Origin: DATAXV01 sp036272915
GTDB taxonomy: Bacteria; Chloroflexota; Dormibacteria; Dormibacterales; Dormibacteraceae
NCBI GenBank assembly: GCA_036272915.1
Contig: DATAXV010000213.1
Coordinates: 1 to 32,973, forward strand
Reading direction: 5' to 3'
DNA: 32,973 bases
Both the position numbers and the translations under genes were made by a program. Below the pieces are notes generated by a model that made no database searches, had not been told where the DNA came from, and saw nothing but the letters and a program-made list of their open reading frames with translations. Positions 23,313 through 30,577 of this stretch are shown here, in pieces (the first letter of the stretch is position 1; every line of letters begins with the position of its first letter).

Positions 23313-24112
23313 CTCATCAGCAGATGGGGGCGGTTCAACCAGGCTCTGGTCGCCGGGTCGGCCGGGTAGAACGCCTCGATCGACAGCTCCGACACGGTCA
23401 CATCGAGCGGGGACCGGAAGTGCGTGTGGCATCCGAAGAAGGCGAGCTCGGCGTCTTCGGTCCGGAATCGCAGCGGCACGGCGATCGACCCCTGGCCACC
23501 TGACTCCGAGGCTGCCGTGTCGACCCCGGGAAAGGAACTGACCTCCTTGTAGAGCCCGGCCAGCCATTCGTCACCGGTCACCGCCACCGCCTGACGCAGC
23601 GCGCCCAGCAGCTCGCGGCTCCACTCCGGAAAGTTGGCGATCCGCGGCGCCATCCCCTCCGGATGCAGGCCCAGACGGTAGGTGTTGACCGGCGGTTCGA
23701 GCAACCACCGGGCGGCGCCATCCGTGAACAGGGACATGCTCCGGTTGGCGCCGACCAGCTCGCTGTGACGGTCCGCCACCAGGGCCGGATAGGGCTCGTG
23801 CGCCGCGAGCAGCTCCTCCATGACCTGGCGCGCCGGGGCCAGCTCCGGCGAATCGATGGTCGACTGCCCGTACACCGGCGCGTAGCCGGCGGCGAGCAGC
23901 AGGCGGTTCCGTCCTCGCATCGGGACACCGAGGTGGGTGGCGAGGCGAAGGACCATCTCACGGCTCGGCTTGGAGCGGCCGGTCTCGACGAAGCTCAGGT
24001 GCCGGGCCGAGATCTCCGCCTCGAGAGCGAGGTCGAGCTGGCTCATCCGGCGCTGCCGGCGCCATCCTCGGAGGAGATCCCCGAGCGTCTCGTCATGCTG
24101 TTCGACGGCCAC
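23309..24112 (-). CDS. XRE-family regulator with MmyB-like ligand-binding domain
   Basis: A 267-residue protein. Residues about 10-65 are a Cro/CI helix-turn-helix (LGDLLRGWRRQRRMSQLDLA, ISARHLSFVETGRSKPSREM). The remaining 180 residues match the MmyB-type domain that follows this helix-turn-helix in many actinobacterial regulators, with PALVADRHSELVGANRSM and the C-terminal DVTVSELSIEAFYPAD. MmyB controls methylenomycin production; in some homologues the domain may bind fatty acids. Most members have no known target. GTG 24112 lacks a Shine-Dalgarno sequence but has TAACGT 8 nt upstream. Divergent from the GH25-like gene. Confidence 0.9.
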   Translation of the reverse strand: MAVEQHDETLGDLLRGWRRQRRMSQLDLALEAEISARHLSFVETGRSKPSREMVLRLATHLGVPMRGRNRLLLAAGYAPVYGQSTIDSPELAPARQVMEELLAAHEPYPALVADRHSELVGANRSMSLFTDGAARWLLEPPVNTYRLGLHPEGMAPRIANFPEWSRELLGALRQAVAVTGDEWLAGLYKEVSSFPGVDTAASESGGQGSIAVPLRFRTEDAELAFFGCHTHFRSPLDVTVSELSIEAFYPADPATRAWLNRPHLLMS

Positions 24113-24120
24113 GTCGGCTC

Positions 24121-24126
24121 ACGTTA
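24121..24126 (-). promoter_or_regulatory. -10-like element of the MmyB-like gene
   Basis: On the minus strand TAACGT ends 8 nt before GTG 24112. The same TAACGTGA octamer also occurs upstream of the PhyH gene. Confidence 0.35.
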
Positions 24127-24249
24127 GCGCGAGGTCGGGGGCAATGCCAGTACGTCCGAGGTAGTCGCCGCCGTCCAATCCGCACCGCGGCCATCGGGAA
24201 GAGGGAGGACCTCGGTGGTGAACGGTCAATCTGCGAGTCACTCTCACAT

Positions 24250-24278
24250 TTGGCCGACAAGCGTCCTCACCGTAGAGT
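24250..24278 (+). promoter_or_regulatory. Sigma-70-like promoter of the GH25-like gene
   Basis: TTGGCC (24250-24255), a 17-bp spacer and TAGAGT (24273-24278) form the best two-part promoter in the window. Transcription would start near 24285, leaving a leader of about 113 nt. Confidence 0.5.
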
Positions 24279-24330
24279 GGGGTCCGGCTCCGGAAGGCGG
24301 ATCCCGTGCAGTCCGATGGTGACCGGCGCT

Positions 24331-24367
24331 CGGCGGTTCTCCCCGCCGGTGCTGTGCGCGCAGCACC
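24331..24367 (+). promoter_or_regulatory. Two adjacent hairpins in the leader of the GH25-like gene
   Basis: CGGCGG-TTCTCC-CCGCCG (24331-24348) abuts and shares one base with GGTGCTG-TGCGCG-CAGCACC (24348-24367). Both lie in the untranslated leader, ending about 19 nt before the GGGAGG ribosome site. Confidence 0.45.
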
Positions 24368-24397
24368 CTCGCTCAGGCCGAGGTCAGGGAGGGCCCG

Positions 24398-25303
24398 ATG
24401 CACCAGATGCTCGACGCGGCCTACTTCGATCAGACGAATGCGGCTCAATTCGTCGCCGACTGCCGAAGCTCGGGCTCGGACAGTGCGGGGCTCTACCTGG
24501 CGAACTTCTCCGCCAGTGGCGCGGGCCATCCGGCCGCCTTCGCCGAGGCCGTGTGGAACATGGGCATCGGCGTCCTCCCGATCATCACCCCGAGCACCGA
24601 TGCCACGCCGTCGAACTGGCAGGCGCTTCTGGAGGAGGCCGTGTCGGCCTGGGGCATCTCCAACTGCCCGCTGGTGTTCGACGTCGAGGAGTACGCGGAG
24701 CCGGCGGCCTCGCTGCTCGACTCGATGATGGGCTGGGCCTCGAGCGCCGGGTTCTATGTCGGCATGTACGGATCCGAGTCCGGCGCGTTCTCCCTCTATC
24801 CGAACGCCCCGATTCGCTGGAAGTGGCTGGCCGACTACGACAATGTCGCCCAGCTGGCCAGCGGTTATCAGGCCAAGCAGTACTGCGGGACCTGCTACAG
24901 CGGCACCTACGATCGCTCCGTCGTGGAGGATCAGCTCACCTTCTACCGACCGAGCGGCTCAACCAGCTCCGAGGAGGTCGAAACCATGAAGCAGCTCCTC
25001 GTCTACGACCAGACCAACGGTCAGCAGCACTTCCTGTACCTGGTGCCCATCGGTGGTGACTCCGCCGTCGCGTATCACCGCTGGTACGACGAGAAGAGCG
25101 GGACCATGAGCACTCCCGCCGAGATCACTTCCACGGCCGTCTCCGACGCCGCCGGCATCAGCGGCCTGATCATGTACAACGGAACCCAGCTCCATGCCTT
25201 CTGCCGCTGGGAGAACACCGCCCAGGGCACCGGGGCGCACTTCTTCCTCTCGATCCCGCGGGCGGTGGGTGCTTCCGAGTCATGGGGTACCCAGACCATC
25301 TGA
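24398..25303 (+). CDS. GH25/DUF1906-like TIM-barrel protein with C-terminal lectin-like region
   Basis: A 301-residue protein. The N-terminal 200 residues look like the glycoside-hydrolase-like barrel of GH25/DUF1906 proteins: LDAAYFDQTNAAQFVADCRS (GH25-like opening), GIGVLPIITPSTD, PLVFDVEEY with an Asp-x-Glu pair as in GH25 lysozymes, and GFYVGMYGS. The last 95 residues after a Ser-rich joint (FLYLVPIGGDSAVAYHRWYD) resemble a beta-rich binding module. It would act on peptidoglycan or another glycan, yet I see no signal peptide or transmembrane segment. Composition is less GC-biased than its neighbours, which may point to transfer. ATG 24398 has GGGAGG 5 nt upstream, and a strong promoter and leader hairpins precede it. 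Confidence 0.7.
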   Translation: MHQMLDAAYFDQTNAAQFVADCRSSGSDSAGLYLANFSASGAGHPAAFAEAVWNMGIGVLPIITPSTDATPSNWQALLEEAVSAWGISNCPLVFDVEEYAEPAASLLDSMMGWASSAGFYVGMYGSESGAFSLYPNAPIRWKWLADYDNVAQLASGYQAKQYCGTCYSGTYDRSVVEDQLTFYRPSGSTSSEEVETMKQLLVYDQTNGQQHFLYLVPIGGDSAVAYHRWYDEKSGTMSTPAEITSTAVSDAAGISGLIMYNGTQLHAFCRWENTAQGTGAHFFLSIPRAVGASESWGTQTI

Positions 25304-25311
25304 GTCGGCGA

Positions 25312-25350
25312 GCCGGGAGCCGCCGTCCGGGCTAGAGCGGTTCTCCCGGC
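25312..25350 (+). terminator. Terminator-like hairpin after the GH25-like gene
   Basis: GCCGGGAG (25312-25319) pairs with CTCCCGGC (25343-25350), with an inner CCGC/GCGG stem across a 2-nt bulge. It begins 9 nt after the stop; no U-tract. Confidence 0.55.
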
Positions 25351-25542
25351 GCCGTTCTGTGCGGTGTTCGCCCGCTTGAAGGTGGTGCTCTCAGGTCGTC
25401 GCAGGCTCGGATCAAGCGTGATGGTGGGCTCGACGACTTACGTCACGGGTAATCGACTCGCGCATCTGGTCTCGGAAATGCTGAGTGACGTCGGCCGTCC
25501 GCGAGGGACGGACCGCCGTTGATCAGCACGAGGAGACCACCG
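25351..25542. other. Gene-free gap before the alpha/beta hydrolase
   Basis: No believable ORF. A small hairpin, CCGTCC-GCGAG-GGACGG (25495-25511), lies in the probable leader of the hydrolase about 20 nt before its GAGGAG ribosome site. No convincing promoter hexamers are visible. Confidence 0.4.
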
Positions 25543-26361
25543 ATGCCCTACATGCAGACCGCCGACGGGACCCGCATCTTCTATCGCGACTGGGGCCAGG
25601 GCCGCGCGGTCGTGTTCCTGGCCAGCGCCGGGATCAGCTGCGACATCTGGCAGTACCAGATGGCCCACATCTCCGAGACCGCTCGCTGCGTCGGCTACGA
25701 CCGCCGGGGCCACGGCCGCTCGGACGACCCGGGCCGCGGCTACGAATACGACACCCTGGCCGATGACCTGGCAGCGCTGATCACCAAGCTGGACCTCCAC
25801 GATGTGACGCTGGTCGGCCACTCGATGGCGGGAGGGGAGATCGTCCGCTACCTCACCCGTCATGGCGACGACCGCATCGCCGGCGCGGTGCTGGTCGCCG
25901 TGACGCTGCCCTATCCGCTTCAGACCGGCGACAACCCGACCGGTGTCGAGCCGGCACGGGTCGAGGCGACGCGCGCCGGATGGCGGCACGACTGGCCACT
26001 CTGGCTGGAGCAGGGCGCCCCCGGGTTCTTCGGAGAGCAGCTGCCCATACCTCGGGTGTCGAAGCTCCTCGCCGACCGACTCATCCACGACATGGCCGGA
26101 ACCTCGCTCAGAGCGGTGCTCGACTGCAGCGTCACAGTGTTCGAGACGGACTTCCGCGAGGAGCTGGCGACGGTACGGGTCCCGACCCTGGTCATCCACG
26201 GTGACCGCGACGTCTCGACACCGATCGAGAGCTCGGGCCGGAGGGCGGCGGCGCTGATCCCCGGATGCGAGCTCAAGGTGTACGAGAACGCTCCACACGG
26301 CCTCATGTTCACCCACACCGATCAGCTCAACGGGGACCTGGACGCGTTCGTGAGTCGCTGA
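25543..26361 (+). CDS. Alpha/beta hydrolase (chloroperoxidase/esterase-like)
   Basis: A 272-residue alpha/beta hydrolase. The nucleophile elbow GHSMAGGE carries Ser; the acid is the Asp of HGDRD, and the base is the His of ENAPHGLMFTH. RRGHGRSDDP is the conserved loop before the elbow, and the pattern best matches non-haem chloroperoxidase and related esterases that begin M-x-T-x-D-G-T-x-I-x-Y-R-D-W-G. The substrate is unknown. ATG 25543 has GAGGAG about 8 nt upstream; the GTG/TTG extension before it is unlikely. It is convergent with the haemoglobin gene across an 88-bp gap containing a hairpin. Confidence 0.92.
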   Translation: MPYMQTADGTRIFYRDWGQGRAVVFLASAGISCDIWQYQMAHISETARCVGYDRRGHGRSDDPGRGYEYDTLADDLAALITKLDLHDVTLVGHSMAGGEIVRYLTRHGDDRIAGAVLVAVTLPYPLQTGDNPTGVEPARVEATRAGWRHDWPLWLEQGAPGFFGEQLPIPRVSKLLADRLIHDMAGTSLRAVLDCSVTVFETDFREELATVRVPTLVIHGDRDVSTPIESSGRRAAALIPGCELKVYENAPHGLMFTHTDQLNGDLDAFVSR

Positions 26362-26363
26362 CA

Positions 26364-26399
26364 CGTGTTCGCGGGGACGCCACGCCGCTCCCCAACACG
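26364..26399. terminator. Hairpin between convergent hydrolase and haemoglobin genes
   Basis: CGTGTT (26364-26369) pairs with AACACG (26394-26399), and GGGG (26373-26376) with CCCC (26390-26393), with a 3-nt bulge. It begins 3 nt after the hydrolase stop. Confidence 0.5.
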
Positions 26400-26449
26400 A
26401 GCCGCGGCCGGTGGCGAGGCCGGAGCTGGACCTCGCCGCCGGGCCGGGC

Positions 26450-26896
26450 CTATTCCGATCCGGGCCAGTTCCAGCGAGGGACGGCCCGGATCGGGTGAAG
26501 GTCCGCGTCGGTTTCGGCGAGCGAGTTCTTCTGGGCGACCTGGGCACCGAATTCGACGTGCTCACGCACGGCCTGCCGGAACCGGTCGTCGGCAGGGAGT
26601 CCCGCCTCGTCCAGCGCCTCGAGGTAGAGCGCGACGAATCGATCGCGCTCTTCATCGGTGATGTTCAGATGGCGATGCACGTCGATGATGTACTGGAAGG
26701 TGAGGCGCTCGGTGAAGCGGTCGGGACCGCCGAAGGACTCCGCCGTGAACCAGGTCAGATGGTCGACATGGGTGGACACTCGTTTCGGGAACAGCCTTCT
26801 GAGGATCCGGTCGGCGAGCGCCTTCTCATAGAAGAGCGCTTCAAGTCTGTGCAGCGCATCATCGCCGCCGGCGTGTTCGTAGAGCGTCTCGCTCAC
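26450..26896 (-). CDS. Truncated haemoglobin (2/2 globin)
   Basis: A 148-residue 2/2 globin. The family start TLYEHAGGDDALHRL with the Tyr of LFYEK (B10 position), HLTWFTAESFGGP after the E helix, and the proximal His in IIDVHRHLNITDEE are all present, followed by the C-terminal helix FVALYLEALDEAGLP. Such proteins bind O2 or NO and are often part of nitrosative-stress defence. ATG 26902 has AGGAGG only 2 nt upstream. GTG 26896 has the ideal 8-nt spacing and gives the family-typical N-terminus, so it is preferred. The polar C-terminal extension of about 20 residues is longer than usual. It is downstream of the PhyH gene on the same strand. Confidence 0.85.
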   Translation of the reverse strand: MSETLYEHAGGDDALHRLEALFYEKALADRILRRLFPKRVSTHVDHLTWFTAESFGGPDRFTERLTFQYIIDVHRHLNITDEERDRFVALYLEALDEAGLPADDRFRQAVREHVEFGAQVAQKNSLAETDADLHPIRAVPRWNWPGSE

Positions 26897-27037
26897 CTTC
26901 ATACCCTCCTGATCGCGCTGCTGGTTCGCTGCACAACTAACCCGATTCCGAGGCGTCCGCTGATACTGCGCCCCGGGCTGGACGCATCGAATCCCGTCTG
27001 TCCGCGTTGTGAACTCGCGGGCCAAGGTAACCACCGC

Positions 27038-27070
27038 GGCTCGCCCGGGGCACGGGCGGCGAGCCCGTGC
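27038..27070 (-). terminator. Two mutually exclusive hairpins after the PhyH gene
   Basis: GGCTCGCC (27038-27045) pairs with GGCGAGCC (27058-27065). Alternatively GCACGGGC (27050-27057) pairs with GCCCGTGC (27063-27070) around a 5-nt loop. The two cannot form together. The site is about 88 bp past the PhyH stop and upstream of the haemoglobin gene, so it is a terminator or a switchable leader. Confidence 0.5.
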
Positions 27071-27157
27071 GGAGGTTCCTCGATGCTTGAGAAGAGGGGA
27101 AGGTTTCAGCCAGTGAACGCGGAGCGACTCCCCTGGCAGGCCTCTCCGTGCGAGTGG

Positions 27158-27943
27158 CTACCGCGTGGGGTTGATCATAGGGTTCAGGCCGTCCTCGAGC
27201 GGCAGCCGCTTGCTGCCCCAGTTCTCGACCCTGCCATTCCACCAGCGGGTGTCAGCCGGCGTGTACGAGAAGATGTACGACAGCCGCTGCCGGTCGGTCG
27301 TGTTGGGGGGAGCCCCGTGGACCGTGTAGCCGTGGTGCGCGGTCGCGTCGCCGGGCCGGTAGTGGAACGGCGGTGAGAGCTCGTACACGTCGGTCAGACC
27401 TGGATACTGCTCGAGCAGATCCGGCGACCCGTTCATGACGGCTCCCAGCGGGCCCTCCTGATGCGAGCCGGTGACGAAGCGCATCGCGCCCATCTCCGGC
27501 GTCACCTCGGCGAGTGCGAGCCAGAACTGGAGCTCTCCGGCTCGATCCGATCCGTGCTCGGTCGAGTCCTGGTGGTAGGCGGTGCCTCTGGTCTCGGGGG
27601 GTCTGGCGACGAAGTGATCGTTGCGATAGCGGAGGGCGATCCCGGTGCCGCTGAGCCGCTCCCGGTTGACGAGCCGCTGCGCGTTGCGGCCCATCCGGTC
27701 ACTGAACATCAGCGAGCGGTAGGGCTCCGCATCCGCGTGGAGCGCCAGGGAGTTCCAGTCTCGCGTGCTCTTATGCTCGCGCTGATGCCAGTCCTCGCCC
27801 ACGCGAAGGAGCTCCGCAGCGAATTCGGGAGCGATCAGCGCATCGAGCTTGACCCATCCGTGTTCTTGATAGAACGCGACCTCGTCGTCGGTGACCTCCC
27901 GAACACTGGCCGCGATCTCATCCGCGTTCAGCACGTGTCCCAT
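27158..27943 (-). CDS. Phytanoyl-CoA dioxygenase (PhyH)-family Fe(II)/2-oxoglutarate enzyme
   Basis: A 261-residue double-stranded beta-helix dioxygenase. The iron ligands are His124 and Asp126 (AYHQDSTEHG) and a distal His209 (YTVHGAPPNTTDRQR), with Arg220 as the probable 2-oxoglutarate anchor. LNADEIAASVREVTDDEVAF at the N-terminus is typical of PhyH proteins. They hydroxylate lipids, amino acids or natural products; the substrate is unknown. ATG 27943 has AAGGAG 8 nt upstream; the longer open frame upstream lacks any domain support. The gene is preceded by about 130 nt of structured leader and divergent from the E1 operon. Confidence 0.9.
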   Translation of the reverse strand: MGHVLNADEIAASVREVTDDEVAFYQEHGWVKLDALIAPEFAAELLRVGEDWHQREHKSTRDWNSLALHADAEPYRSLMFSDRMGRNAQRLVNRERLSGTGIALRYRNDHFVARPPETRGTAYHQDSTEHGSDRAGELQFWLALAEVTPEMGAMRFVTGSHQEGPLGAVMNGSPDLLEQYPGLTDVYELSPPFHYRPGDATAHHGYTVHGAPPNTTDRQRLSYIFSYTPADTRWWNGRVENWGSKRLPLEDGLNPMINPTR

Positions 27944-28009
27944 CACCACCACTCCTTCCGTTGCCGTTCGCATCCATTTTTTCGCCGGAGGCTCGCCCCG
28001 CCCGGCGCG

Positions 28010-28027
28010 ACGACCCTCGCGGGTCGT
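28010..28027 (-). repeat. Perfect 7-bp hairpin in the PhyH leader
   Basis: ACGACCC-TCGC-GGGTCGT (28010-28027). An A6 run on the minus strand follows between it and the PhyH start, so it would lie in the 5' leader of that mRNA. Confidence 0.45.
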
Positions 28028-28064
28028 GAGGCCAGGATCGCAGCGATTTCCGCCAGCGAGAAGG

Positions 28065-28086
28065 GTCACGTCATCGACTGTCACGT
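28065..28086. promoter_or_regulatory. Direct repeat GTCACGT with 15-bp period
   Basis: GTCACGT occurs at 28065-28071 and again at 28080-28086. On the minus strand the second copy reads as part of TAACGTGAC, similar to the TAACGT proposed as -10 of the MmyB-like gene. It could be an activator or repressor site for the PhyH gene. Confidence 0.3.
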
Positions 28087-28477
28087 TACGACCATCGAGT
28101 GGAGACGCTCCGCCCGCCGGAGCACTCGGAATGTCTGCTGTCCCCACGATCCACGGCGAATGTCGCCCGTCTCATCGCCGCCGAATGTGGGCGCGCGTCA
28201 GGTTGAGCTGCACGGCTTCATCTGGGCGGCCTCTCAGCCCTCAAACCCGTGTGCCCTGCTCCCGTGCACTGCGGAAGCGCGTCGCAGGCTTCCCGGACGC
28301 TATTGGTGCTCTACGGCTCTGGACCGCACCGACGAGGCCGGAGGTGGCGGAGCGCGTGCCATCGTTGCGAGGGGGCCGGGGACGGACAACCCCCCTGGGT
28401 GGGCCGCTGGCAGCCCCTGCCCGTAGGATCATGGGAGCGCCTCGGCGCGGTGTGATCCTTGGTCGGGAGGTGGAGCG
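28087..28477. other. Gene-free intergenic region before the E1 operon
   Basis: About 390 bp without a supported gene; open frames here are short and have unnatural composition. Near the right end TAGGAT (28424-28429) is a possible -10 for the E1 operon, followed by the GGGAGG ribosome site (28465-28470). No repeat or RNA gene seen. Confidence 0.4.
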
Positions 28478-29569
28478 GTGGAGATGACTTCCGAGGTGTC
28501 GGCGCAGTTCCCAGTCGGAGCAGAGGGTCCAAACCCGGTGCGAGTGCTCGCGCCGGACGGGGCCCTGGTCGAGGGGGCGGCGCCGTCGATGGAGACCTCC
28601 GAGATCGAGGAGGCGATGCGCCTGATGGTGCTCTCCCGGGCGGTGGACGAGCGCGCCGTCGGGCTGCAGCGCCAGGGCCGCCTCGGCGCGTACTCCCCGG
28701 TGATCGGCCAGGAGGCCAGCGTCACCGGCTCGGCCATGGCCCTCGACCCCGCCCGCGACTGGGTGGTGCCGCAGTATCGGGAGCTGCCCGCCTACCTCCA
28801 CCAGGGCCTGCCCCTCGAGCGCCTCTTCCTGCAGTGGACGGGTCACGTCGAGGGGGGGCACATCCCGGACTCCGTGCGGATGCTTCCAATTCAGATCTCG
28901 ATCGCCGCCCAGATCCCGCAGGCGGCCGGGCTGGCCTGGGGCCTCCGGCTCCAGGGACTGGACGCGGTGGTGGTGGTCTACTTCGGCGAGGGCGCCTCCT
29001 CGGAAGGTGACTTCCACGAGGGGATGGGCATCGCCGGCGTGACCCGAGCCCCGGTGATCTTCTTCCTGCAGAACAACCAGTACGCGATCTCCACGCCGCG
29101 CCACTCGCAGAGCGCCGCGCCGAGCCTGGCGGCGAGGGGTCCGGGATACGGCATGCCCGGCCACGTCGTCGACGGCAACGACCTCCTCGCCGTAAACGCC
29201 GTGACCCAGGCCGCGGTGGCCAGGGCCCGGGCCGGTGAGGGGCCGACCCTGATCGAGAGTCAGACTTACCGGATGGGGCCCCACAACACCTCCGACAATC
29301 CGGCCCGCTACGAGGACCCCGAGCTGCGGGCGCGATGGGCGGCGCTGGACCCGATCGACCGGGTCGAGCGCTACCTGGTCCGCGTCGCCGGCTGGGACCA
29401 ATCGCGCCGGTCGGAGCTGGAGGGCTGGGCCCGCGAGGAGGTCGAACGCGCCCATCGGGTGGCCATGGAGCTCGGGGGCAACCGGCCCGAGTACCTCTTC
29501 GAGCACGTCTACGCCGACCCGCCCGAGCGCCTGCTCCGGGAGCGCGGCCGGCGGCTGGGGGGCGACTGA
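28478..29569 (+). CDS. 2-oxoacid dehydrogenase E1 component, alpha subunit
   Basis: A 363-residue thiamine-diphosphate enzyme subunit (PdhA/BkdA type). The TPP/Mg motif runs from GEG at 170-172 (GDG in most family members) to NN at 199-200; VIGQEASVTGSAMAL and the phosphorylation-loop-like HNTSDNP are also present. The branched-chain E1 alpha group is the nearest by look (length, YRMGPHNTSDNPARY). It decarboxylates a 2-oxo acid together with the beta subunit encoded next. GTG 28478 has GGGAGG 7 nt upstream; ATG 28484 is the alternative. The first 35 residues are an unstructured acidic/Pro-rich extension. Confidence 0.92.
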   Translation: MEMTSEVSAQFPVGAEGPNPVRVLAPDGALVEGAAPSMETSEIEEAMRLMVLSRAVDERAVGLQRQGRLGAYSPVIGQEASVTGSAMALDPARDWVVPQYRELPAYLHQGLPLERLFLQWTGHVEGGHIPDSVRMLPIQISIAAQIPQAAGLAWGLRLQGLDAVVVVYFGEGASSEGDFHEGMGIAGVTRAPVIFFLQNNQYAISTPRHSQSAAPSLAARGPGYGMPGHVVDGNDLLAVNAVTQAAVARARAGEGPTLIESQTYRMGPHNTSDNPARYEDPELRARWAALDPIDRVERYLVRVAGWDQSRRSELEGWAREEVERAHRVAMELGGNRPEYLFEHVYADPPERLLRERGRRLGGD

Positions 29570-29571
29570 CG

Positions 29572-30549
29572 ATGCCGACGATGAGCGTGATCGAGGCGAT
29601 CCGGGACGCGCTGCAGCTGGAGATGGCGAGGGACGAGCGGGTCGTCGTCCTGGGCCAGGACGTGGGCGCGCTCGGGGGCGTCTTCCGGGCCAGCCAGGGC
29701 CTGTTCGAGCGCTTCGGCGAGCGGCGGGTGGTGGACATGCCGCTCTCCGAGGGCATGATCGTCTCCTCCGCCCTGGGCCTGGCGCTGTCCGGACTGGTCC
29801 CGGTGGCGGAGGTCCAGTTCATGGGCTTCACCCGGCAGGCCTTCCACCAGCTGACCGTGCAGGCAGCGCGCTACCGATTCCGATCCAGAGGCCGCTTCAC
29901 CGCCTCGCTGACGATCCGCAGCCCCTTCGGCGGCGGCGCCCGGATGCCCGACCTCCACGCCGACGCGATCGAGGCCCAGCACGCCAATGCGCCCGGCCTC
30001 AAGGTGGTGATGCCGGCCTGTCCCTACGACGCCAAGGGCATGCTCCTCAGCGCCATCCGCGACCCCGATCCGGTGCTCTTCTGCGAGCCGCTGCGCGGCT
30101 ACCGGGGGTGGCGGGAGGAGGTGCCGGAGGGCGACTACACGGTGCCCTTCGGACAGGCGCGGACGGTGCGCGAGGGGTCGGACATCACCCTCGTCGCCTG
30201 GAGCGCCGCCGTGCACCTGGCCGAGCGCGCCGCCGACCGGCTCGCCGAGGAGGGCGTGCGGTGCACGGTCCTCGACCTCCGCACCCTGGTCCCGCTCGAC
30301 GTCGAGGGCCTGGTCCGCGCCGTCTCCGCCACCGGCCGCTGCCTGGTCGTGCACGAGGCGCCGCTCACCGCCGGCTTCGGGGCGGAGGTGGTGGCGACCA
30401 TCCAGGAGGAGGCGTTCTACTCGCTCGACGCGCCGATCGCGCGTGTCGCCGCCCCCGACACGCCCTATCCTCCGGGTACGTTGGAGGACACCTTCCTGCC
30501 CAACGAGGAGCGGGTCTGCCGGGCGGCGAGGAGCATCCTCGCGGCATGA
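29572..30549 (+). CDS. 2-oxoacid dehydrogenase E1 component, beta subunit
   Basis: A 325-residue partner of the alpha subunit: VVVLGQDVGALGGVFRAS, DMPLSEGMIVSSALGLALSG and the C-terminal transketolase-C region with LDLRTLVPLD and VVHEAPLTAGFGAEV. Together they form the alpha2beta2 E1 that would pass an acyl group to a lipoyl E2. No E2 or E3 follows: the next gene is a kinase. The complex must therefore borrow an E2 encoded elsewhere, or the E1 acts alone as a decarboxylase or acyloin synthase. ATG 29572 lies 2 nt after the alpha stop. Confidence 0.93.
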   Translation: MPTMSVIEAIRDALQLEMARDERVVVLGQDVGALGGVFRASQGLFERFGERRVVDMPLSEGMIVSSALGLALSGLVPVAEVQFMGFTRQAFHQLTVQAARYRFRSRGRFTASLTIRSPFGGGARMPDLHADAIEAQHANAPGLKVVMPACPYDAKGMLLSAIRDPDPVLFCEPLRGYRGWREEVPEGDYTVPFGQARTVREGSDITLVAWSAAVHLAERAADRLAEEGVRCTVLDLRTLVPLDVEGLVRAVSATGRCLVVHEAPLTAGFGAEVVATIQEEAFYSLDAPIARVAAPDTPYPPGTLEDTFLPNEERVCRAARSILAA

Positions 30550-30577
30550 GCCGGAGCCCTCGGCGGCGGTGACGGCG

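Noticed and set aside
24398..25303. GH25-like gene as evidence for a prophage
   Set aside because: No holin, tail, capsid, integrase or attachment repeats nearby; the flanking genes are ordinary chromosomal ones.
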